Assembly: GCA_030830245.1 (NCBI GenBank)
Contig: JAURNJ010000269.1
Coordinates: 1 to 6,545 of the forward strand
Source: Novosphingobium sp.
Lineage (GTDB): Bacteria; Pseudomonadota; Alphaproteobacteria; Sphingomonadales; Sphingomonadaceae
Length of the DNA stretch: 6,545 bases
Direction of reading: 5' to 3'
Position 1 is the first letter of the stretch, and each line of letters starts with the position of its first letter. Of this stretch, positions 1 to 6,545 are shown in pieces. Below the pieces are notes generated by a model. That model made no database searches. It had not been told where the DNA came from and saw only the letters and a list, made by a program, of their open reading frames with translations. The position numbers and the translations under genes were made by a program.

Positions 1-323
1 AGCTCTTCGAGCGTCGGCAGGCGCGAAAGCTCCTGCGGCAATTGCGCGACCGGGCCGGGGCTGCCAATCCCCGCCACCGTACCAGTGCCGCCCGATGGCC
101 CTGCGGGTAGCGCTGGCGTCGCCGGGCGCGGGCTCGCCGCGCCACCGCCCGATTTTGGAGCCGGCGCAGCAGCCGGCGCGCGCGCTGGCGCCGGGGCAGG
201 CGCGGGAGCTGGCGTCGGATTGTCAAAGCCGGGCGGCAGCAGCGATTCCGGTGCACGCTGGGCTAGAGCCCAGCCCGATACCGTAGCCAGCGCAGCCCCG
301 GCGATCAGCCAACGCGCCTTCAC
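1..323 (-). CDS. Exported Pro/Ala-rich protein of unknown function (N-terminal part, 3' end beyond the window)
   Basis: This gene reads leftwards off the window edge; 107 complete codons are visible. The start is GTG at 323, with GGAG (332-335) eight bases upstream. The N-terminus is a clear signal peptide: KAR, then a hydrophobic core (about residues 5-20), then a likely signal peptidase site after ALA at residue 21. A short segment (RAPESLLPPGFDNP) follows, then a low-complexity Pro/Ala stretch (residues 36-56) and a Gly/Ser/Pro-rich stretch to about residue 92. The last visible residues (QLPQELSRLPTLEE) look like the start of a folded region. The protein is therefore probably periplasmic or outer-membrane-directed, with a flexible linker before a domain that lies outside the window. 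Its GTG overlaps the stop of the 49-aa gene upstream (GTGA), so the two are probably co-translated. The composition matches exported proteins of sphingomonads, but I cannot name a family or function. Confidence 0.8.
   Translation of the reverse strand, partial: MKARWLIAGAALATVSGWALAQRAPESLLPPGFDNPTPAPAPAPAPARAPAAAPAPKSGGGAASPRPATPALPAGPSGGTGTVAGIGSPGPVAQLPQELSRLPTLEE
156..218 (-). repeat. Low-complexity Pro/Ala-coding tract
   Basis: This stretch encodes alternating Pro and Ala (residues 36-56 of the exported protein at the left edge) and is made of degenerate GCN/CCN codons. It is a compositional repeat inside a gene, most likely a flexible periplasmic linker. It also opens a spurious Ala/Gly-rich reading frame on the plus strand, which artificially extends the aroK frame upstream. 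Confidence 0.6.
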
Positions 324-469
324 TGCGGCAACTCCGGCACCGCGACTTCCTGCGAGATCGGACGCAATTCCTGGGGGCCGCCCGCATTCCATGAAAGCAC
401 AGCCAAAAGAAGCACGATTGCTGCAACCGAAATCACGGCAATTCCGCCCCTACGCCCCGACATGCACAT
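320..469 (-). CDS. Small single-pass membrane protein, 49 aa, unknown function
   Basis: The ORF is short and starts at ATG 469, with GAGGG (476-480) six bases upstream. A second in-frame ATG at 463 is possible but is less well spaced from the Shine-Dalgarno sequence. The product starts MCMSGRRGG, continues with one strongly hydrophobic segment (about residues 10-27, ending in W27), and ends in a short polar tail rich in Pro and Glu (ELRPISQEVAVPELPQ). The Arg pair before the hydrophobic segment predicts a cytoplasmic N-terminus and a periplasmic tail. The stop TGA overlaps the GTG of the next gene by four bases, so it is probably the first gene of an operon with the exported Pro/Ala-rich protein. 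Three things support it as real: the Shine-Dalgarno sequence, the stop/start overlap and the membrane-protein pattern. I do not recognise the family. A component or anchor acting with its exported neighbour is an inference only. Confidence 0.7.
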   Translation of the reverse strand: MCMSGRRGGIAVISVAAIVLLLAVLSWNAGGPQELRPISQEVAVPELPQ

Positions 470-487
470 TCCGGTCCCTCGCAATGG

Positions 488-515
488 TTGCAAGGCCGGT
501 TAGCGCAACTATAGG
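488..515 (+). promoter_or_regulatory. Candidate sigma-70-type promoter for aroKB in the divergent intergenic region
   Basis: The 56-bp gap between the leftward genes and aroK holds TTGCAA (488-493), a 16-bp spacer and TATAGG (510-515). Each hexamer matches four of six positions of the TTGACA/TATAAT consensus. A start site about seven bases after the -10 would fall near 522, only a few bases before the aroK ATG at 526, so the mRNA would be nearly leaderless. The core CTATAG (509-514) is a palindrome, so on the other strand TATAGT could act as the -10 for the leftward genes, but I see no good -35 for it. This is prediction from pattern only. Confidence 0.4.
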
Positions 516-525
516 CTGGCCTGCA

Positions 526-1101
526 ATGGAACATCGCCAATCGCTTGCAAAACCCGGGCGTATTGCCGCGCTTGCCGCCCGGATAGACCGGCCCATCGTG
601 CTTGTCGGCATGATGGGCGTTGGCAAGTCGAGCCTCGGCAAGCGCCTGGCCAGCCTACTAGGTTTCGGGTTTGTCGATGCCGACGAGGAAATCGAGAAGG
701 CAGCGCGCATGACCATCCCCGAAATCTTCGACCAGCACGGCGAAGCCTATTTCCGCGATGGCGAGCGGCGGGTCATCGCCCGGCTCATGGAAGATAGCGG
801 TGCCCGCAGGGTAATCGCCACGGGCGGAGGTGCATTCTGCAACGCTGCCACCCGCGCCGAGATACTCGAAAAGGGCATTGCCGTATGGCTAGACAGCGAC
901 ATCGACACGCTGGTCGATCGAACCGCGCGCAAGGGCAACCGCCCGCTGCTGCAAGGCGGAAACCCGCGCGAAATCCTGACAAGCTTGCGCGATGAACGGC
1001 GCGAATTCTACGAGCAGGCACCGATCCACATCATGAGTGGAAACGGACCGCACAGTGATTCACTCGAACGGATCGTGGAGGGAATCGAAGCATGGCTGTG
1101 A
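526..1101 (+). CDS. aroK: Shikimate kinase
   Basis: This enzyme phosphorylates shikimate to shikimate 3-phosphate with ATP in the cytoplasm, the fifth step of the chorismate pathway. The 191-aa product has the whole family signature: Walker A GMMGVGKSS (28-36), the DAD motif (51-53) for magnesium and shikimate, FR with Arg77 for the shikimate carboxylate, the Walker B-like ATGGGAF (98-104), NRPLL with lid Arg139, and RREFY with Arg158 in the substrate-binding position. The length suits the family plus a 20-residue N-terminal extension typical of alphaproteobacterial versions. I chose ATG 526. The frame stays open far upstream, but that part is the antisense of two leftward genes. ATG 484 would add 14 residues that look non-homologous. 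No good Shine-Dalgarno sequence precedes 526, in line with the nearly leaderless transcript predicted from the promoter. The 3' end overlaps aroB by ten bases. Confidence 0.97.
   Translation: MEHRQSLAKPGRIAALAARIDRPIVLVGMMGVGKSSLGKRLASLLGFGFVDADEEIEKAARMTIPEIFDQHGEAYFRDGERRVIARLMEDSGARRVIATGGGAFCNAATRAEILEKGIAVWLDSDIDTLVDRTARKGNRPLLQGGNPREILTSLRDERREFYEQAPIHIMSGNGPHSDSLERIVEGIEAWL
1077..1082 (+). promoter_or_regulatory. Ribosome binding site of aroB inside the aroK 3' end
   Basis: GGAGGG lies nine bases before ATG 1092, within the last codons of aroK. It is a strong Shine-Dalgarno sequence and fixes the aroB start despite the overlap. aroB can therefore load ribosomes itself, as well as receive those terminating on aroK a few bases downstream. 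Confidence 0.75.
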
Positions 1102-2198
1102 TACCCGTCGATGTTGCCGGACGCCCCTATGAAGTGCGGGTGGAAGCCGGCCTGATTGCCGAACTGGTTCCCAACTGCCGCGGCCTGCTACGCAAGCGCG
1201 TCGTCCCCATCGTAACGGATGCAAACGTCCATGCCGCCTGGGGGGAAGTGGTCGAAACGGCACTGCGCGATCACGGTCACGAACCGCACTGGCGCGTACT
1301 GCCTGCCGGTGAACAGACCAAGGGCTGGGAAACCCTTTCGGCGACCGTCGAATGGCTGCTCGATCAGGGTGTGGAACGCGGCGACAAAATCGTCGCTCTT
1401 GGCGGCGGCGTTATCGGCGACCTGACTGGATTTGCCGCCGCGATCATGAAGCGCGGCTGCGGCTTCATCCAGCTTCCCACCAGCCTGCTGGCGCAGGTCG
1501 ATTCGAGCGTTGGTGGCAAGACCGCGATCAACACCCGGGCGGGCAAGAACCTGGTCGGATCATTCCACCAGCCCGCGCTGGTGCTGGCCGATCTGGCCGT
1601 GCTCGATACCCTGCCCGAGCGCGAACTGCTGGCGGGCTATGCCGAGGTGGTGAAATACGGGCTGATCGCCGATGCCGATTTTTTCGCCTGGTGCGAAGAA
1701 AACGGCAAGGCGCTGCTGGGCGGAGGCTCCCGTGCGCGCGAATATGCCGTTGCGCACTCCGTGGCGCACAAGGCGCGGATCGTCGCTGCCGACGAACGCG
1801 AGACCAGCGGCCTGCGCGCCCTGCTGAACCTGGGCCACACGTTCGGACACGCGCTTGAGGCGGAAACGGATTACTCGGATCGCCTCCTGCACGGCGAGGC
1901 AGTCGCCATCGGCATGGTCCTCGCCGCCCGCTATTCCGCTCGCAGGGGGCTGATGCCCAGGGCGAGCGCCGGGAGGATTTCCGAGCATTTCGAAGCTGTC
2001 GGCATGCGCAGCGAACTGCGCCAGCTCGGCCTCGATTGCGACGGGCAGGCGCTTGCCGACCATATGCTCCACGACAAGAAGATGGACGCGGGCACCCTGC
2101 CCTTCGTGCTGATGAAGGGCGTCGGCAAGGCCTACCTCGACCGCGAAGTGGCGATCTCCGATGTCGCAGCGTTCCTCGACGAGGAACTGGCCGGCTGA
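1092..2198 (+). CDS. aroB: 3-dehydroquinate synthase
   Basis: This enzyme converts DAHP to 3-dehydroquinate, the second step of the shikimate pathway, using NAD+ catalytically and a divalent metal (zinc or cobalt) in the cytoplasm. The 368-aa product is full length for the family. Visible motifs are the NAD-binding GGGVIGDLTGF (104-114), PTSLLAQVDSSVGGK (129-143), GKNLVGSFHQP (151-161), and the three metal ligands: Glu185 in AGYAEVVKYG, His249 in NLGHTFGH and His267 in LLHGEA. DKK (328-330) near the C-terminal domain is also conserved. Nothing essential is missing. The gene overlaps aroK by ten bases in another frame, so the pair is one operon. Its TGA stop touches the stop codon of the converging pccA, leaving no space for a dedicated terminator between them. 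Confidence 0.98.
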   Translation: MAVIPVDVAGRPYEVRVEAGLIAELVPNCRGLLRKRVVPIVTDANVHAAWGEVVETALRDHGHEPHWRVLPAGEQTKGWETLSATVEWLLDQGVERGDKIVALGGGVIGDLTGFAAAIMKRGCGFIQLPTSLLAQVDSSVGGKTAINTRAGKNLVGSFHQPALVLADLAVLDTLPERELLAGYAEVVKYGLIADADFFAWCEENGKALLGGGSRAREYAVAHSVAHKARIVAADERETSGLRALLNLGHTFGHALEAETDYSDRLLHGEAVAIGMVLAARYSARRGLMPRASAGRISEHFEAVGMRSELRQLGLDCDGQALADHMLHDKKMDAGTLPFVLMKGVGKAYLDREVAISDVAAFLDEELAG

Positions 2199-4220
2199 CT
2201 ATTCCAATTCGAGGATCACCGCATCGACCGCAAGGCTGTCGCCCGCCTTGGCGTTGATCTTGACGATCGTGCCCGATTTCTCCGCGCGAAGGATGTTTTC
2301 CATCTTCATCGCCTCGATCACCGCGAGCGGCTGGCCCGCCTCGACCCGGTCGCCTTCGGCAACATTGAGCGAGACCAGCAGACCGGGCATCGGACAGATC
2401 AGGAACTTGGAAAGATCGGGCGGAATCTTCGCGATCATGTGCGTGGCCAGGTGCGCGATGCTGGCGGGCAGCACTTCCACCTGATGGATCGCGCCGCGCG
2501 TGGTCATGCGGAACCCGGTGCTCCTGCTTTCGATCTTTACGCCGAGCGTTTCGTCGCCCATTTCAGCCACGACCAGCTTGTCGCCCGGCGCATATTCCAT
2601 CGCCAGTTCCACAGGCTCGCCATCGACGAACAGGCCGTCTTCGGAGAGTTCGACATCAAAAGCATGGCTGTCGATAGTGACGCGCCACGAGCCCGGCGGA
2701 TCGAGCGGTTCGGCAAGCTGGCCGTCGATGCGGCGCGCCCGGTCCGCTCGCGCAGTAGCGATAAAACCGGCGATAGCAGCGATCTTGTGCATCAGTTCGT
2801 CCGATGCCGCCGCGCCGTTGAAGCCTTCGGGATATTCCTCGGCAATGAAGCCTGTAGTCAGTTCGCCCGAACGGAAGCGGGGATGCTGCATGATCGCCGA
2901 GACGAAGTCGATGTTATGGCCCAGCCCTTCGATCTCGAACATGTCGAGCGCGGCGATCTGCTTGTCGGCGGCCTCGTCGCGGGTCTCGCCCCAGGTGATG
3001 AGCTTGGCGATCATCGGATCGTAGAACATCGAGACTTCGCCGCCTTCGTAGACGCCGTCATCGACGCGGATGCCTTCGACGCCGCGGCGGCCGTTTTCAG
3101 CTCCGTCGTCGGTCCAGCCCTCCACCGGCGGCTGGTAACGCGAGAGCCGACCCGTCGAAGGCAGGAAGCCGCGATAGGGATCTTCGGCATAGACACGGTT
3201 CTCGATCGCCCAGCCGTCAATCTTGATGTCATCCTGGGTGTATTGCAGCTTTTCGCCATAGGCTACGCGGATCATCTGTTCGACCAGGTCGATCCCGGTG
3301 ATAGCCTCGGTGACCGGATGCTCCACCTGCAAACGGGTATTCATTTCAAGAAAATAGAAGCTTTCGCCGGTCTTGTCTGCGCCCGAGACGATCAGTTCGA
3401 CGGTGCCGGCGGAATGGTAGTCCACCGCGCGGGCCAAGGCGACGCACTGCTCGCCCATCGCCTTCCTCATCTTGGGCGTGACGAACGGCGAAGGCGCCTC
3501 TTCCACGACCTTCTGGTGGCGGCGCTGGATCGAACATTCGCGCTCGTTGAGGTAGAGAATGTTGCCATGCTTGTCACCGAGGATCTGGATCTCGATGTGA
3601 CGCGGATCCTCGATGAATTTCTCGATGAACACGCGGTCGTCGCCGAACGAATTGAGGCCTTCGCGCTTCACGCTTTCGAAGCCTTCGCGCACGTCCGTCT
3701 CGGAAAAGGCAAGGCGCATGCCCTTGCCGCCGCCGCCCGCGCTCGCCTTCATCATCACCGGATAGCCGATCTCGTTCGAGATGCGCACAGCATGGTCGGT
3801 ATCGTCGATCTCACCGACATAGCCGGGCACGACATTGACGCCCGCCTTCATCGCCAGCTTCTTCGATTCGATCTTATCGCCCATGGCGGCGATCGCGCCC
3901 ACCGGCGGCCCGATGAAGGCAATGCCTTCCTTTTCAAGCGCTTCGGCAAAGCTCGTCCGCTCGGACAGGAAGCCGTAGCCCGGATGGACCGCCTCGGCCC
4001 CCGTCTGCTTGCAGGCAGCGATGATCTTGTCCGCGATCAGGTAGCTTTCCGATGCAGGCGGCGGGCCGATATGAACGGCCTCGTCCGCCATCTTCACGAA
4101 GGGCGCGCGTGCATCTGCGTCAGAATAGACGGCAACGGTGGCGATACCCATGCGCCGCGCGGTCTTGATGACACGGCAGGCGATCTCGCCACGGTTGGCA
4201 ATGAGGATTTTCTTGAACAC
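2199..4220 (-). CDS. pccA: Propionyl-CoA carboxylase, biotin-containing alpha subunit
   Basis: This subunit carboxylates its own biotin with ATP and bicarbonate and hands the carboxyl group to the beta subunit (not in the window), which makes methylmalonyl-CoA from propionyl-CoA. In the 673-aa product, the biotin carboxylase domain spans about 1-450, with ILIANRGEIACRV (5-17), HPGYGFLSE (79-87), the ATP-grasp glycine loop GGGGKGM (162-168) and EMNTRLQVEHPVTE (292-305). A linker/BT-type region (about 500-590) that docks the beta subunit follows, then a C-terminal biotinyl domain (about 605-673) with EAMKMEN and biotinyl-Lys639. The start is GTG 4220: AGGGG sits five bases upstream, and the family normally begins (M)FKKILIANRG. 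The longer in-frame version from 4292 would only add residues antisense to, and overlapping, the previous gene. Related methylcrotonyl- or acetyl-CoA carboxylase subunits are the alternatives, but the methylmalonyl-CoA mutase in the same operon favours propionyl-CoA. Confidence 0.94.
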   Translation of the reverse strand: MFKKILIANRGEIACRVIKTARRMGIATVAVYSDADARAPFVKMADEAVHIGPPPASESYLIADKIIAACKQTGAEAVHPGYGFLSERTSFAEALEKEGIAFIGPPVGAIAAMGDKIESKKLAMKAGVNVVPGYVGEIDDTDHAVRISNEIGYPVMMKASAGGGGKGMRLAFSETDVREGFESVKREGLNSFGDDRVFIEKFIEDPRHIEIQILGDKHGNILYLNERECSIQRRHQKVVEEAPSPFVTPKMRKAMGEQCVALARAVDYHSAGTVELIVSGADKTGESFYFLEMNTRLQVEHPVTEAITGIDLVEQMIRVAYGEKLQYTQDDIKIDGWAIENRVYAEDPYRGFLPSTGRLSRYQPPVEGWTDDGAENGRRGVEGIRVDDGVYEGGEVSMFYDPMIAKLITWGETRDEAADKQIAALDMFEIEGLGHNIDFVSAIMQHPRFRSGELTTGFIAEEYPEGFNGAAASDELMHKIAAIAGFIATARADRARRIDGQLAEPLDPPGSWRVTIDSHAFDVELSEDGLFVDGEPVELAMEYAPGDKLVVAEMGDETLGVKIESRSTGFRMTTRGAIHQVEVLPASIAHLATHMIAKIPPDLSKFLICPMPGLLVSLNVAEGDRVEAGQPLAVIEAMKMENILRAEKSGTIVKINAKAGDSLAVDAVILELE

Positions 4221-4225
4221 GTATG

Positions 4226-4230
4226 CCCCT
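4226..4230 (-). promoter_or_regulatory. Ribosome binding site of pccA overlapping the upstream stop codon
   Basis: On the minus strand TAGGGG carries both the TAG stop of the LprI-like gene (4229-4231) and the AGGGG Shine-Dalgarno sequence of pccA, five bases before its GTG. This decides the GTG start of pccA and suggests that terminating ribosomes re-start directly on pccA. Confidence 0.75.
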
Positions 4231-4615
4231 ACTGCTGTTCGATCAGGTCTTTGAGTTGCTTCGTCCGTGCCTCGGTCAGCGAGGTTCGGCAAGTGGCGAC
4301 AAGCAACGGTTCCATCGAACCGCCGCGAAACAGGTATCCTTCAAGGTCGCATTGCGCATCGCGGAACTTGAGCCAGGCGTGTTGCCCCGTGAGGAGCGTA
4401 GCCATGTGGCCCGGCCTGCCATCGGCAGGCTTGCCGTCGCGCGTGTCGCGGTTCTTCATCTCGGTGGAGGTGAGTTTCCATTGCGCGCTCAAGGCGGCGT
4501 CCGCCCTGTGGAAATCCTGCGCCGCGCACCAGTTCATTTCCTGCTGGGCCTGCGGATCGGCGCAGTTCCAAGGCACTTCGGCCCCGGCCGTCGTCAGGAG
4601 GAGCGCAGCAATCAT
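4229..4615 (-). CDS. LprI-type (DUF1311) small exported protein
   Basis: The 128-aa product has a short hydrophobic N-terminus ([12 protein letters not shown]) that could be a signal peptide, though it lacks the usual leading Lys/Arg. The mature part has four cysteines (18, 30, 89, 109), suited to two disulfides in the periplasm. WNCADPQAQQEMNWCA, QHAWLKFRDAQCDLEG and a terminal LTEARTKQLKDLI helix match the pattern I know for the LprI N-terminal/DUF1311 family. Some members of that family inhibit lysozyme; most are uncharacterised. The ATG overlaps the stop of the DUF3445 gene (ATGA) and lacks its own Shine-Dalgarno sequence, so translation probably depends on coupling. It lies in the propionyl-CoA operon, but a role there is not evident. 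Family assignment is fairly sure; lysozyme inhibition by this member is not shown. Confidence 0.85.
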   Translation of the reverse strand: MIAALLLTTAGAEVPWNCADPQAQQEMNWCAAQDFHRADAALSAQWKLTSTEMKNRDTRDGKPADGRPGHMATLLTGQHAWLKFRDAQCDLEGYLFRGGSMEPLLVATCRTSLTEARTKQLKDLIEQQ

Positions 4616-5408
4616 GCGGCGCGCGCCCGTACGCGGTTGGCGGCATAGGCTGCGAGCGCCCCGGCATAGGCAGGCGCGCCCCGACGCGCGTCCTCGCCGT
4701 CGAGAAATCCGCTCGCCGTCTCGGCGATCCGCACAACGGCATCGTCGCCCAGCGTTTCAATCGCAGCGCGATACACACCGATGGTAAAGACGATGGCACC
4801 GGTTTCAGGCAAGCGGCGCAAGGTCTCGCGCTCGCAACGGGCGAACAGCGACGATCCGGCGTTTTCCGCATTCACATGGGCATAGCGGGCTTCGGGCGGC
4901 ACGGTCGGCATGTAGCGCGGCTCGCCGCTCGGCATGACAAACACATTGGTTCGCCCGTATATCTCACCAACCCGTAGCCGCTCCATGAAGCGGTCAACCC
5001 CGTCCGAAAGCTGTTCGGCATAACCGTGGATCGGTTCGTGGACGGCGTGGAGCGGCCTACCCATCTTCTCGGCGAGCCTCCAGTCGGTCGGGAAAGCGAC
5101 CGCAGCAGCCACAAGTCTATAGGGCTGACCGGGCGCGGCCTGCGCCAACACGCACCAGTCTTCCCAGGTCCCGCGCGCTGCCGCTTCGAGGCTTTCGGCA
5201 CCGAGCATTGCTGCCAATTCAAGGGCCGGAGCCTCGCCTTCGGGCAGCACCTGCACGCTGTCGTGATGGGCGTCGAAAGCCTCTGCCCGCGCTGCCAGAT
5301 CCGGCGCAGGATCGAGCCATTCGCTTTCCGCCAAGCGCACCAGCCCCATGCGCAGCGGGCCGGAGACCCGCGCGTGAGGCAGAAGCGTCTCGACGGAAAA
5401 GCCGAGTG

Positions 5409-5412
<4 letters not shown>
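4612..5412 (-). CDS. DUF3445 / heme-dependent oxidative N-demethylase-like protein
   Basis: The 266-aa product matches the DUF3445 pattern (heme-dependent oxidative N-demethylase alpha-subunit-like): [14 protein letters not shown] (20-33), [23 protein letters not shown] (98-120), then HEPIHGY (125-131) and [21 protein letters not shown] (194-214). Characterised relatives bind heme in a PAS-like fold and oxidatively demethylate dimethylamine with partner subunits. No such partner or flavoprotein reductase is visible here, so activity on amines is unproven. Around residue 155 it reads GRTNVFVM, where I recall a Trp after the Asn in many members; this may mark a subfamily. No signal peptide or membrane segment is seen, so it is likely cytoplasmic. 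I chose GTG 5412, which overlaps the mutase stop (GTGA) and has GGAAG seven bases upstream. A further upstream GTG at 5484 would extend deep into the mutase gene. ATG 5349 is possible but would remove conserved-looking sequence. Confidence 0.82.

Positions 5413-6545
<1,133 letters not shown>

Noticed and set aside
156..218. GC-rich repetitive tract considered as a tandem repeat or structured RNA.
   Set aside because: It is explained by Pro/Ala codons of the exported protein; no regular nucleotide unit is seen.
85..525. N-terminal extension of the aroK frame, giving a 338-aa product with an Ala/Gly-rich start.
   Set aside because: The extension is antisense to a signal-peptide-bearing gene and a small membrane-protein gene. 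Homology to shikimate kinase begins only after 526.
1352..2072. Reading frames overlapping aroB on both strands (168 and 170 codons).
   Set aside because: aroB is full length with all metal and NAD motifs, and these frames are Arg- or Gln/Ala-rich shadows without a start signal.
2439..4787. Very long plus-strand reading frame (782 codons) antisense to pccA and the genes upstream of it.
   Set aside because: It mirrors the codon bias of the real genes, has an Asp/His/Arg-rich composition with no recognisable domain, and crosses three well-supported genes. It is a GC-rich shadow frame.
4341..4871. Minus-strand frame of 176 codons across the DUF3445/LprI joint.
   Set aside because: It is out of frame with both supported genes, and its Arg/Pro-rich composition is typical of a shifted frame.

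Overview
The window looks like chromosomal core DNA from a GC-rich alphaproteobacterium, most likely a sphingomonad (Erythrobacteraceae/Sphingomonadaceae type). The basis is the codon bias, the close match of the encoded enzymes to alphaproteobacterial forms, and the gene content. This assignment is by eye, with no database search behind it. I see no mobile element, CRISPR array, tRNA, rRNA or sign of recent transfer.

Left part (1-469, minus strand): two small genes run off the left edge. One encodes a 49-aa single-pass membrane protein. The other encodes a secreted protein with a proline/alanine-rich stretch, and its GTG start overlaps the stop of the first by four bases (GTGA). Neither has a function I can name. 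A 56-bp divergent intergenic region (470-525) holds a plausible sigma-70-type promoter reading right into aroK and an imperfect inverted repeat.

Middle (526-2198, plus strand): aroK (shikimate kinase) and aroB (3-dehydroquinate synthase) form a shikimate-pathway operon and overlap by ten bases. They supply two steps from DAHP toward chorismate and the aromatic amino acids.

Right part (2199-6545, minus strand): this is a tightly packed operon, transcribed from the right edge leftwards. Its order is methylmalonyl-CoA mutase (the 5' part lies outside the window), a DUF3445 / heme-dependent oxidative N-demethylase-like protein, a small LprI/DUF1311-type exported protein, and the propionyl-CoA carboxylase biotin-containing alpha subunit. 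The joints are a GTGA overlap, an ATGA overlap and an 8-bp gap whose Shine-Dalgarno sequence overlaps the preceding stop codon, so translational coupling is likely throughout. The two enzymes at the ends belong to the route propionyl-CoA -> methylmalonyl-CoA -> succinyl-CoA. The two proteins between them have no known role in that route and are the most interesting content here.

aroB and pccA converge with no base between their stop codons. I found no convincing, previously undescribed system. The best leads are the two uncharacterised proteins embedded in the propionate operon and the small membrane/exported protein pair at the left edge.
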